Shown one piece after another: positions 11,555-21,849 of a stretch of 64,000 nucleotides of DNA; position 1 is the stretch's first letter; each line of letters opens with the position of its first letter. Made by a program: the position numbers and the translations under genes. The notes under the pieces were generated by a model, which did not search any database, was not told the DNA's origin, and saw only the letters and a program-made list of their open reading frames with translations. Source of the DNA: Clusia tigrina (Eukaryota > Arthropoda > Insecta > Diptera > Clusiidae); contig OV050031.1 in NCBI GenBank assembly GCA_920105625.2, positions 223,620,194-223,684,193 on the forward strand, in the 5' to 3' direction.

Positions 11555-14500
11555 GTAAAACCGCTTTAAACATGCTTCGAACCTTGATGAAATGACTTCC
11601 CTGGATGATGGGACTTCCGGTATCTGGATTCATAAAGAATTTCCAATTATCCTTTTATTAAAGTAAGTGAATACAACACGAACAATGTTGTCCTTTTCTG
11701 TGCTTCCTTCTGATAGAACACAGATTGAAAATGCCACTCTCAGATGTGGAATAACCACGAACAGCAATGAGTGTCTTGTTAAGGTAAGGAAAATGAGAAT
11801 ACATTTCGGGTAGCCAATCCTTATTAGTGTCCACTGTTCAAATTGAAATCGAAGCTTCCAAATTTAGCGTTCACCTCAGCTCTCGTTTTATTCGCCACAT
11901 TTCAGCCACGACAAATTGTTGAACTTCACTGCGTTAAAGAACTTTTCCCATCTGTTTCGATAGCCGAATTTAGTGGGTGGTGAATTGGGGGGATAAGGGG
12001 ATAATTCGAGCAATTAGCACATAAATCCTTTAAACTTTGGCAGGAAGTTATGTGCAAAGTTGCACAAAAATCTATTAAGAAATTATGTGTGAAAAGTTTT
12101 CAACTCAAAGCAGTCACTTCAACTCATTCATTGTCAGTTGTTCACACATGCCAGCAGAGCAGAGCCACACGTAAGATGACGTACTCACGCTAAGACACAC
12201 ACAAACACACACAAACACACACACAGCACTCACACACACTCACGTACATTGCTACAAAAGATGCACAAAGTAGTAGAATGATATTTATTTGGAAAGTGCA
12301 CAGCTTAAGCAAATGGAGCCAGTCAACGCTGAAGAAATTTCCTGCCATGTGCTGTGAGGAATTAGTCCCAGGCTGCAGCGTCAGTTTAGCTGTGGAAGTA
12401 CTGGCAATTTAAACTACTAATTAAGTTGGATGCACAATTGTAGTCCCGTTAAGTGCTGAAGATTTTGCTCATTTAAGTAGTGCTGCTTTGTTCTTTGTGC
12501 TACTAATGTCTGTTTATTTACAGTTTCAAAGGACTCTGTGCATTTATGTTGCTTACTCGTACGAATACGAGAAGTGAAAGGAAAGGAAACTTGCCAGTCT
12601 ACTCAACTGCGGTTAATGGTTGAATCAATTGTATTGGAAATAAGTGACAGCGAAAGGAGCAGGAACTCTAACTACGTGTAGTTGCTTGATAGTAGTAAAG
12701 ATAGCAAGGCAAGATAGTGAGGAAGGACATAACAACTTTTGGGATATTATTTTGTGTGTTTTGAGAGTTCCGACACAGTTTCTGGTCCGGACTGGACAGA
12801 CATGTTCAATAAAGGATCGATTTATGTGTATTTTGAGAATTGTATAGAATAGAAAAGTGAAGTGAATACTTCATGAGCCTCTCTGATAGTTCTTAGAAGC
12901 ACCTGTAAATATGCTACACTTTTCATACTAATCAAATATAAGATATTTTGTAATATGAAGTATGGAGTATAATTTCAGGCGCTGCTATAAATATATAAAA
13001 GGCTTTTGAAGGCATTTATTACTCATATTTGGAACAAAACAATGTCCAAGGCAAAATTAATTGCTGGGAGCCACGACCTACACAAGCTAAAATGCATCCT
13101 TTCGTTTGCTCTTCTGCAATCATCACAATCATTAAGTTAAACTGCTCCCCTGTTTGGAGTACAATAACTCGAGAACTAAAAATTTGTCCGCAATTTTCAC
13201 ACGGCCCACAAAACAAAGCTTTAACAAAAGCCAAGCTACACAAATGTCAACAATACAAATAGAAAGGAAGAGATAACAAAAAACAAATAAAACACAATAA
13301 AAGAGCAGAAAAAAGTCGAGTAAAAGTGCGTGACGAAGTTAACAATGATGCTGATGTTGCCCGATAAGGATTATGATTATGACGATGAACAAATAGGAAA
13401 AAAAAAAATAAAAATAAAACTGAAAAAGGAACATCCCCAGCAGCCGTAGTTAAAAAGGCGAAGAGCTCAGAGGAATAAAAATAAAATGAAAAAATAAATA
13501 AAGGAAAACAAAAAAAAATCGCTCTTCCTGTTTGAAATAAGGACCCCTGACAGGAAAACTAGACAACCCCAGAGGAAATACACTGTACAGTTTAACTGCT
13601 GTGCCATGTATAGTGAACACCTACGCAGAAACTGTGCCACACTTTAACCTTGATTGTGAGGCGGGCCAATAACAACAGCAGCCGTTGCGTTACTGAAAGG
13701 GGAAAGTAGGGGAACTGATGTAACATTGTTAGAACGGACACGGTAATGGTGGGGGAGATTAACAGTCGCATAGTTCAAGAGGAGCTCATTTACTTGCACT
13801 TTGCTTTGTCAAAGTGGGTCTAATTTTTTCATATGGATCCTGGCGTTGCCTTTTTCTTGTACTTTCAGTCTGGTTTTTCTGCTAGCAATTGGATATCAGT
13901 TTTCTTATCACTCCTGATTTCTTTCTGCGTGTATTTTGTGGCCACACTTCCACTCAAATAAGTTTAAAACGTTTCTGACTTAAAGAAGTCGTCGTCTGAA
14001 TTACTCCTTCCAACACTTCTTCCAACCGTAAACAATGGAGGGAAACATTTGGCAGTTGGATAAACTGGTTCCTTGGTCATTTTCCATCTCAACAATGAAG
14101 ACACTCGAGATTTCAGCCACATTTCAAAATGTTGTGCTAAAGAGGAGAAAGTTGCATATGCTTAATATACGGTACTTGGTTTACGGTTTGATTGGTGAAA
14201 GGGGAATATGCACCCCTAAGCTGTTAATAGAGAGAAACTAGAGAGCGCCATAGAAGAGAGCAGCACTGTTAACCGTTTAAGGCACAGGAGCTTAACAGAA
14301 ATGTAAACATACTGTAAATGTTACAGGCTCACTGTAAAGTTGCTTCACAATAAGCTGAGATCCTCTCTCGTTGGATTATTGAATATATTTATGCTAGGCT
14401 ATGAAATGCCAACACCCTCCCCTCACTTGCTGAAATCTGTTTAAACGTAATCAGTCTTGATTTGAATACGGAAATGTCAGGATTCATGTAACCAAACTTA

Positions 14501-14985
14501 GTATAGTTGGATTTATGGCATAAGTCATTAGCAGGGATGTTGAAGAAGTCACCAGCAAGGCTATTAAAGAAGTCACTAGCAATAATAACACAAACCTGTC
14601 TGGCGATTTCAAAGCTAGGCAAGACCAACAACTCATAGAAACTAAACTTCCCCGTTCAGGGAAAGGGCAGAAAAAGTTTCCGAAGCTTGCGAAAATTATA
14701 AAATACAAACCCAATAAAAATGAAACCTTAATTAAGAAATTTATTCAAAGCATAGATACACACAGCAGATAATGAAAGTGGAGGAGGGTAAAGTTTCTAA
14801 TGAGCCCAACAACTTGTTACTAGTCCCTGCGTGCCGGTTGCTGTACTCTCTGCTCCAGCAGACCATAACTGCAGCTCCGCAGTAACGCGAAAGTTTCGAT
14901 ATCCTTGCTACTTGTATACACGCAGCAGGCCATTCTGTAGCCCACACGGAAAGTTTGGCTTGTCAGCTTCAATGCAGAACATTGG
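11555..14985. other. Unassigned non-coding stretch
   Basis: Apart from a short CA-rich stretch (about 12.19-12.24 kb) and A-rich tracts near 13.4-13.5 kb, no repeat family, RNA or coding motif was recognised. Confidence 0.5.
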
Positions 14986-14992
14986 TGCTTAC

Positions 14993-15009
14993 ATTGCGCC
15001 AGCTCCTGC

Positions 15010-15044
<35 letters not shown>

Positions 15045-15091
15045 GTGTTGCTGCAGCTGGCGGCGTTCTTGCCACTGTTGGAGGTGGAGAC
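14993..15091 (-). CDS. Candidate His/Gln-rich internal exon (weak)
   Basis: On the minus strand a splice-acceptor-like CTTCCGTCAACTGCAG is followed by a 99-bp block ending at a donor-like GTAAGC (GT at 14992-14991). In one frame it reads QQWQERRQLQQ, then 11 His, then QQELAQ, typical of the low-complexity segments in many fly proteins. Codons around the repeat are GC-ending, unlike the AT-rich surroundings. A second frame, open further upstream to about 15214, reads VPPTPEQPEADCFYEYFRQL and then poly-Ile. I do not recognise either protein. A bare (GAT)n microsatellite in non-coding DNA explains much of this, so it is only a candidate. Confidence 0.2.
15011..15044. repeat. (GAT)n / (ATC)n microsatellite
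   Basis: Eleven uninterrupted GAT units. On the minus strand they can encode His, Ile or Ser runs depending on frame. Confidence 0.95.
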
Positions 15092-15631
15092 CTGCAGTTG
15101 ACGGAAGTACTCGTAGAAGCAGTCCGCTTCGGGCTGCTCTGGTGTAGGTGGAACTGTGTCAAGTTGAGTGGAGTTTGTTTCGCTTGAGGTTAAATTACGA
15201 GTTATTTTATACACTTCACTTTCACATTAATTGGATATCTATCAGGAATTGTTGGGGAAGACAATTAGAACAAAAGAGAGATTTGCAAAAGTCCAATTAA
15301 ATTATTTAATATAATAAGAGGAGCATTGTAATGAAGATGCTGTGTTAGGGATACTTTGAACCTATAAAATTCAGTTTGCCAATAGTTTAAACATCATTTT
15401 ATGAATAAAGACAATAGCCTTAGGAATTTATTCCCGCCTCTCCTACTGTGTGTGTTTTGTACTTGAGTACACTGTACAATTTAATTCCCCAGCAGAGAAA
15501 ATTCGCAGAAGGACAAACAGACTCAGCACTGAAATGTCATCTTCATAGACAACAGCGAAGTCATGCATAGAAAGAGGGGTCGATTTTAATACATGACTGT
15601 AGATGGAAGTCCGGCAATTATGATACTGTTA

Positions 15632-15690
15632 CGAAAATTAGTTTTGCTATTAGTTCGATCACTGGATTGTGTTTTAACTAAATTTTATTT
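15632..15690 (-). mobile_element. LTR-terminus-like fragment, family 2
   Basis: TGTTACGAAAATTAGTTTTG followed by TAGTTCGATCACTGGATTGTG matches starts at 18732 and 44009. The reverse complement ends CACAATCCAGTGATCGAAC, then CGTAACA, as in a retroviral-type LTR 3' end. Only the terminal part can be aligned. Confidence 0.45.
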
Positions 15691-15699
15691 AAAATGAAT

Positions 15700-17155
15700 T
15701 AATTTCCGCTGATGTTAAAAAATTGAAGGTACTACAAACTTGCTCAATTTCTGCCAAGTACTCTTAACACTTCAGCTTCAAAGTGGGCAATGCACAAATG
15801 CATTAAGATGCATCTCCCTTGTATTCATTGGAGCTGCTCTCAACGTTGTTGCAATATATTGCAGATATAAGTTCATTAGTGTAGAAGAGATACATGTATT
15901 TATGACTGGTTTTTATACCACGCTGTTTATGACTCTCTCCTTATGACCTTTTACTAAAGCCTGCTCATTAATGACCGCTTTAACTCAGACTTTATTAAAC
16001 TAAATCAGTACTAACATTGTCAGCAGCTGCTCAATTTACTGCTGGGGTTTATACAATCCTGCGGTTGTGTAGGTGTGGCTTTTGAACACCTCCACACACA
16101 CTTGCACACTCATATCCTAGCATACATATTCATAAATTAATGTCTGCTCACATGCTTACTTGCTTAGATGTAAAACTCAACAATTAATTGAGAATTGGCT
16201 ACCGCAGCGCAGCTCGTATCCTTTTAGCTGCCTGCTCTGCTCCATGAACGCCCCAGGCAACAGGCAAAATAAATTTTCACTTGCAAAAGAAGGATGTGAG
16301 TGAACGCTCACTTGAAGCCTTCAAATATCAAAAAAGTTTTGCGCAATTCCCTGCCAGCCCAGGGAGAGGGTGGGACGAAGAGGGACTTAGTTAGCGGGAG
16401 AGAGAGGGAGAGCGAGTAATGGAACTTTATCTCTCGTGCAACTTTTGCAGTTAATTTGTAAATTGCTAAAATGACATTAAACTTCTGCTGAAGCGCTTTG
16501 TTGTACATGACGACTCATGACAGTCTCCTTAAAAGTTGCTCAAAGTATTGTTTGTGGGCGTATGAGTGGATCGATGAGTGCATGGAGGTGTGGCTGTGGG
16601 TGTTCAAAGTGCCGCAAGTACATTTTACTTTTTATCGTCCATTAAAGTTTCTCAAATGTCGTCAATGCTGCATAATGGCAAACATCTGCGGACGTGCAGT
16701 GGTGGTAATAGGCGTGTGGGGTGTAGGGAGGGAGGGGGTATTGCAGTGCATAAGTGGGTATAAGTATTTCATTTGAAATTAAATCAAGTTGAATTTAATT
16801 TTGTCTGATATGAGAAATGATTACGAGGTTTGTGTGGTGGAATGCAAAAGTCTCTGCGACAAAGCGACCGAAGTGATGTGTTCCTGGTGGAGGGAAAGCT
16901 CCACACAATGTGGGTGGATTTTTCATGCAAGCACAATGGTTATAGGTTGCAGGTGTAGGCTAGGCCGTGGAACCTTGGAAGATATCTAAGCTAAGCTAGC
17001 ACTCAGGCATTGCTGCCCTTTGTACTCTAAGTTCCTGGTACTTTAAAAAATTATTTATACGATTGGGATCAAATTGTTACTAATATAGTGAGTATTATCT
17101 CCTGAGTAATAGAATTATAAATAAAAGTGGAAGAATGAAAGAATTCTATAATTGA
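15700..17155. other. Unassigned non-coding stretch
   Basis: No gene or repeat family was recognised. Short GA-rich (16.38 kb) and G-rich (16.73 kb) tracts are present. Confidence 0.5.
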
Positions 17156-17159
17156 GGGG

Positions 17160-17250
17160 TTTTAAAAAAAGTTCGTTGCTTAAGTCATTCAGATATTGTC
17201 TGCATATACGACTTACAGAAAGATTTAAGAAACGAACTTTTTTTTTAAAA
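17160..17250. repeat. Foldback (inverted repeat), ~24-bp arms
   Basis: The left arm TTTAAAAAAAGTTCGTTGCT (17161 onward) is nearly the reverse complement of the right arm AAGAAACGAACTTTTTTTTT (17227 onward). The two are separated by about 40 bp. It resembles a tiny foldback transposon relic; a transcribed hairpin is also possible. It directly precedes a SINE fragment. Confidence 0.7.
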
Positions 17251-17255
17251 AGGTT

Positions 17256-17362
17256 GCACCATAATTTACCAAGTCTTCAGAGGATTGGCGGAATGAGTAC
17301 TAACAATTTAGGCTAAGACTCGAGGAGAAAAAATCATGGTAAGAAGTGATTGTAGACCATGT
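17256..17362 (-). mobile_element. SINE relic, copy 4
   Basis: ACCATAATTTACCAAG, GGAATGAGTACTAACAAT and AAGACTCGAGGAGAAAAAAT align in order with the body of the tRNA-derived SINE at 49.65-49.85 kb. The tRNA-like head is missing or unrecognisable, and this is the most diverged of the aligned copies. Confidence 0.65.
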
Positions 17363-17437
17363 TCTAAGAACTAATACTGACCGAAGAGTATCAGGCTGAG
17401 TGAATATTTATGCGTAAATAATCATGCGTGAACATAT

Positions 17438-17929
17438 TGCTACGAAATTGCCCTCTTGACAATTTACTCTGTTACAAAATTGCCCTCCTGACAATTCCTC
17501 TAACTCTCTGTACTCGGACTCGTACCACTGGATTGTATAGTAATCAAACAATCGCTTTCATCACTTGCACAATTACATATACTGCTGCTTCGATTATAAT
17601 GCTCGATGTACACACTGTCACGATCTCTGTTCGAATGTACTTTACTTTGCACAGTCTTGTGCTTTTATAGTTTCGAATGGCTGCGGTAGAAAATTCTAAA
17701 ATAGTGTAGAATTTTCTCGATGTTTCTAGAACTTTATACAGGAAGTTCTTACTTTCGAGATATTTCTTTACACCACAATCTCTACAAGAAAGAAAAGTTT
17801 TTATTCGAATAGATTGTGTCTTGACTAAATAACACACAGGGTGGTGCACTCATTCTCAAACTCCAGATGGGATCCTAAAAGTATGCAATCCCGTTTCACT
17901 GATATGCAATCACGTTTCAATATGTTACA
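17438..17929 (-). mobile_element. LTR, family 1 copy D
   Basis: The block starts TGCTACGAAATTGCCCTC and ends CACGTTTCAATATGTTACA, and is homologous along its length to family 1 LTRs A, B and C. Both ends carry short internal duplications: CAAATTGCC-type termini at 17438 and about 17470, and GTATGCAATC-type ends at 17881 and about 17903. These suggest repair or a nested event at the edges. The middle has lost part of the A/T-rich segment seen in copies A and B. No clear TSD was found. Confidence 0.75.
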
Positions 17930-18089
17930 TTAATATAGGATAATTTTTATAAAAAGGCCCATTCTGATTTACCGAGGGTGCTCTTGGCAAGAGCTGGATG
18001 TAATCATCACTGTGGGATCATGCAAGACTGACAAAGTTCTTCACCACCACAAACGACGTCAGCATAAATATCAAACGGAGAATCACTCC

Positions 18090-18560
18090 TGACAATAGGT
18101 GCTAATTTGGGCTCAGTAGGCAAGCAGATCCCTCTCTCCACAATCCAAATTCATGCTCTAAAAGGTACTTATCATCCCCGTGGTGATATACAGCGCAGAA
18201 GCTTAGACATTGACGAACAGTGATGAGAATGCATTGAGGACGTTCGAGAGAAAAATACACCATATATCGATGGAACAGTGAACTGTATGAGCTACACAAG
18301 GGTATGTGGACATAGTACAATAATACAGCGGCTGCGCTGCCTTGGCCATATTTCGCTTATGACCGAAGAAACTCCCGCAAGGCAGAGCTACGAGACTGTA
18401 CCACAGGGTGGAAGACGAGGAAGCGCATATCTCTGTTGGAGAGACAAAGAAATGCAGTCTCGACCTTGGGAATATTTAATTGGCGTCAGCGAAGACCAGA
18501 ATCAGATAGCGTCCTTTTCAGAAATCTTTGAAACCCGTGATATGGTTGTAGCATCACTTT
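18090..18560 (+). pseudogene. Non-LTR retrotransposon C-terminal relic (RTE-like)
   Basis: Pieces in shifting frames match, in order, the 3' end of the polymerase seen more intactly at 40.27-40.8 kb. They are a block equivalent to the ..ILPVLLYGAEAW region (about 18.16-18.22 kb), WNSELYELHK (about 18.27-18.30 kb), QRLRCLGHISLMTEETPAR (about 18.33-18.38 kb) and GRRGSAYLCWRDKEMQS (about 18.41-18.46 kb). In-frame stops and frameshifts are present before WNSELYEL. It lies between LTRs of families 1 and 2. The clade call is by resemblance to insect RTE-type C-termini and is not certain. Confidence 0.7.
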
Positions 18561-18731
18561 TGTATGTATGATCATGCACTATTTCTGGAACCAAAAGGAG
18601 AAGATTAAATATATGTCGTCTGATTAAATTTTGTTTCCAGCAATTGTGCATGATCCTACAATAATAATTATATATATTACATGGGGAAAAAGCCAGTACA
18701 TGAAAAGGGAAAAAGATGCTGCAAATAACAC

Positions 18732-18800
18732 TGTTACGAAAATTAGTTGTTTCCTAATAGTTCGATCACTGAATTTTATCAAGTAATATAAAATTATTTG
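18732..18800 (-). mobile_element. LTR-terminus-like fragment, family 2
   Basis: TGTTACGAAAATTAGTTGTT followed by CTAATAGTTCGATCACTG aligns with 15632. The far end of the block was not found with confidence. Downstream sequence contains a TATAAATA box (about 18.95 kb) that could belong to it or not. Confidence 0.4.
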
Positions 18801-19075
18801 TTGGATTGTATAACCTCATTTAAAGGAATTGACTTAACAAGTTGTTAGCAGAGTATAAATCACAGTCACAGTAGAACAAATTTTGCCATTTCACTATTGA
18901 GACTACAGCTTTCAATTCATAACTGAACTGTTGCTAAGTGGTATAAATACTTTTACATTTTCTTGCTGTTTTCAAAGAACTTTCTATGTATTCTAGATTG
19001 GTGTATTAAATACTGTTAAAGTGCGTTAAAGAGGTGATTCATTGTTTTTGCCTCATAGCATGAGAGAAAATGATA

Positions 19076-20150
19076 ACAACATCTCAATGACATCTCTTAC
19101 GAATTGTAAGATTAGCGCGATCGATATAATATTCTATATGTCTGTGACAGCTTTCATTTGTGCCAGTTATGATGTCATTAAACGTTCATTCATGTATACT
19201 CATGAATACTGAAATATTTATGCCATCACACAACAATTTTTATTCCTCTGGGAGCCCGAGTATTCTACTGAATCGCCGATGACCAGGGAAAAAATTAGAA
19301 AAGGGCAACATCTCTAATGACATCTAATATGAATTGTAGCATTAGAGCGATCGATATAACAACATCAGCTCAACAGATATTCGAGATGTTTATAATAATG
19401 TTACAAAATCAACACGCCATCTGTTTGGTTGATGGTTTTAGGGTGAGCGTTGTTTTCAACCCCTAAAAATGCACACGCGAGAAGGCATGAGATGCTGCGT
19501 TCGGAGGCTGGTTGAGATTCTCGTGTGCAAGAGGTATATAAGCGACTGCACACGAAACATAGGGATGAGAAAATAAGTGAAAGTGACCAAGTGAACATCG
19601 TTGTAGCAGCAGCAGTGAAACAGTGAGCGTAGCTGAAAGTGAACGTCGTAGTAGCAGATCAGTTAACCAGTGACATCGAAAGAGTGATCATGGCCGAATC
19701 CTGAGAGTGGCAACAAGCACCGTGAGCGTCGTGTTAGCAGTGAGAGTTAGCAAGTGAGCGTCACAGAGCGGACATCGTTTTAGCAACGGGTAGTTGAGCA
19801 GTGAACACCTGACTAACTGAAGCAAACGTTAGCGAAGACGAAGTGTGAGAAGCGAGCAAACTTTTAAAGCCAATAGTGAGTTGGACGAATACTAATAAAG
19901 CCAATTGTTCTATCTTGAGAAAGAATTGGTTGGTTATTACACAATCCAGTGATACGAATCCAAGTATTGAGCTTGGTAAAAATTGTTTGAAAGGCAATTA
20001 CTTAACAATAATTATCCTTTGTGAGAGTCACGATGTCATTAAACATTAATTCATATATACTCATGAATACTTAAGTGATTATTCCATCACAATACAATTT
20101 TTCTTCCTTTGGGAGCACGAGTACTCTACTCTGAATCACTGATGACTCTC
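19076..20150. repeat. Two-unit tandem repeat (~230 bp) split by a solo LTR
   Basis: AACATCTC(T)AATGACATCT plus GCGATCGATATAA occurs at about 19078 and about 19304. ATGATGTCATTAAACGTTC with GGGAGCCCGAGTATTCTACT occurs at about 19170-19270 and again, diverged, at 20030-20135. The second unit is interrupted by the LTR at 19399-20007. Removing that LTR restores the unit order. Confidence 0.75.
19399..20007 (+). mobile_element. Solo LTR, family 3, with 4-bp TSD ATAA
   Basis: The 609-bp block begins TGTTACAAAATCAACACGCC and ends GGCAATTACTTAACA, giving the TGTTA/TAACA inverted termini typical of LTRs. ATAA occurs directly outside both ends (19395-19398 and 20008-20011). A TATATAAG box lies at 19535-19542 and AATAAA at 19894-19899, in the order expected for U3-R-U5. 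The stretch from the TATA box to the polyA signal is rich in degenerate GTGAACGTCGTAGTAGCAG-like words. Its U5 shares TACACAATCCAGTGATACGA with family 1. No internal coding region remains. A Ty3/Gypsy-type origin is inferred from the TSD length. Confidence 0.85.
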
Positions 20151-20379
20151 ACATCACTGCTGACTAAAAGGAAACACATTTTTATTAGAGACATTGTCGA
20201 TGAACCGATCACATCCAGGCTTCTCGTTGTATTTTGTATGAATTACATATTCAGTTTGAGTTGTGGATGTTGAACTAGTTTTGTTTTAATTATTTCAAAT
20301 TCATCACCCTGTATTGCTATCTAATTGCCATTTGGCATTTAGTAACACCCTCCCTTGCATGCCATGCATTTTGGCGGTT

Positions 20380-20720
20380 ATCATCATTAATAAATATTCA
20401 TAATTAATTATTCTAAATTGTTGCAAAACTATTCACTCGTGTCGCGGCATTTGTGAGTGCCTTATTCAGTTCGCTAAACGCATTATGGACAAATTGAACT
20501 GACCACATTGCAGCCACAGAGACTGGAAGCGCGCAGTTATGCGGCCCGACGATTTTTCCATTAAATTTCATTAATGAAATTATGCAATCATAATTAAATG
20601 CATTGAAGGAATTTAATTAAGCTCGGCAATAAAGCACGCAATTAGTGAGCAGCGAACAAAAAAGGAAAAAAAAATACCAAAACCCCAATTGCGGCAATTA
20701 ATTATATATAAGTATCACTG
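20380..20720. promoter_or_regulatory. Cluster of TAAT/ATTA core words (possible enhancer-like DNA)
   Basis: The segment contains ATAATTAATTATTC, the palindrome TTTCATTAATGAAA, TTTAATTAAG, CATAATTAAATG, GCAATTAG and GGCAATTAATTA within about 340 bp, alongside GC-richer words such as GCGGCCCGACG. Such density of homeodomain-type cores is seen in developmental enhancers but also arises in AT-rich DNA. There is no independent support. Confidence 0.2.
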
Positions 20721-20829
20721 CAGTTTGCGGCACTGAACCGGATGCAGCAGGGTCAAAAGCGGCGGAGACCAGGGTGGCAATTCCTGTTTTTAAGGTGCAG
20801 AATGCAATGTGACGAAATAGTCGACTCGT

Positions 20830-21740
20830 TTAGACATAACTTAACAAGAATGAGTGTTAAATGCCATTAGGCATTAGTGATACACCAGTAAAGTAAATAA
20901 TGAGAGGTCGTAAGCAACGAGTCATAAGTAACGAGCCATAAACAACAGGTTAACTAACATGAATAAGCGTTAAATGATACTTCATTAGTGATAAGCCATA
21001 ACTAAACATGCACAAAAGTTAGTCATTAGTCACAAGTCAGTCAGTTATTCGTAAAAAGTTATAAACTTGAAGTCATAAGCAACAAGTCATAAGTAGCGAG
21101 TCATAAACATCAGGTTAACTAACATGAATAAGCGTTACATGATACTTCATTAGTGATAAGCCATAACTAAACATGAACAAACGTTAGTCATTAGTCACAA
21201 GTCAGTCAGTTATTCGTAAAAAGTTATAAACTTGAAGTCATAAGCAACGAGTCATAAGTAACGAGTCATAAACAACAGATTAACTAACATGAATAAGCGT
21301 TCAATGATTCTTTCTTAGTGATAAGTCATATCTAAACATGAACAAACATTAGTCATTAGTCACAAGTCAGTAAGACATTCGTAAAATGTCATAAACTTGA
21401 AGTCATAAGCAACGAGTCATAAACAACAGATTAACTAACATGAATAAGCGTTAAATGATACTTCATTAGTGATAAGTCATAACTAAACATGAACAAACGT
21501 AAGTCATTAGTCACAAGTCAGTCAGTTATTTGTAAAAAGTTATAAACTTGAAGTCATAAGCAACGAGCCATAAACAAAAAGTGTTAATTTGCACCGATAA
21601 ATATATTATTGATAAGTCATTAGAGAGAATGCATAACTCTAAATGAATGAATATTTCCCATTAGTGATACATCATTAAGACAGTAATGAGAAGCCATAAA
21701 CAACACGTCATAAGCAACGAGTCATGAACAAAAAGTTAGT
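20830..21740. repeat. Minisatellite, ~165-bp unit with 14-bp subrepeats
   Basis: The landmark TTAACTAACATGAATAAGCG recurs at about 20950, 21115, 21280 and 21431, spacings of 165, 165 and 151 bp. The short last unit lacks one copy of a 14-bp subunit (GTCATAAGTAACGA) that is itself tandemly repeated within each unit. Words built on GTCATTAGTCACAAGTCAGT recur throughout. Flanks decay gradually on both sides. Confidence 0.95.
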
Positions 21741-21799
21741 GACAACGATTTTTATATATTGCCATAGCGTTTGCCCTATTCTATTCAGTGCCCTTGAAA

Positions 21800-21845
21800 G
21801 CATTTTTAATAAATGAAGCACAATCCAGTGATCGAACTAATTTGC
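21800..21845 (+). mobile_element. LTR 3'-end-like fragment, family 2
   Basis: AATAAATGAAG followed by CACAATCCAGTGATCGAAC and AATTTGCATAACA matches, in the direct orientation, the reverse complement of the termini at 15632 and 18732. The preceding AATAAA is consistent with an R region. The upstream portion was not recognised. Confidence 0.4.
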
Positions 21846-21849
21846 ATAA

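Noticed and set aside
20830..21740. CRISPR-like array of regularly spaced repeats
   Set aside because: The whole 165-bp unit is repeated, not short repeats with unique spacers, and the sequence is eukaryotic.
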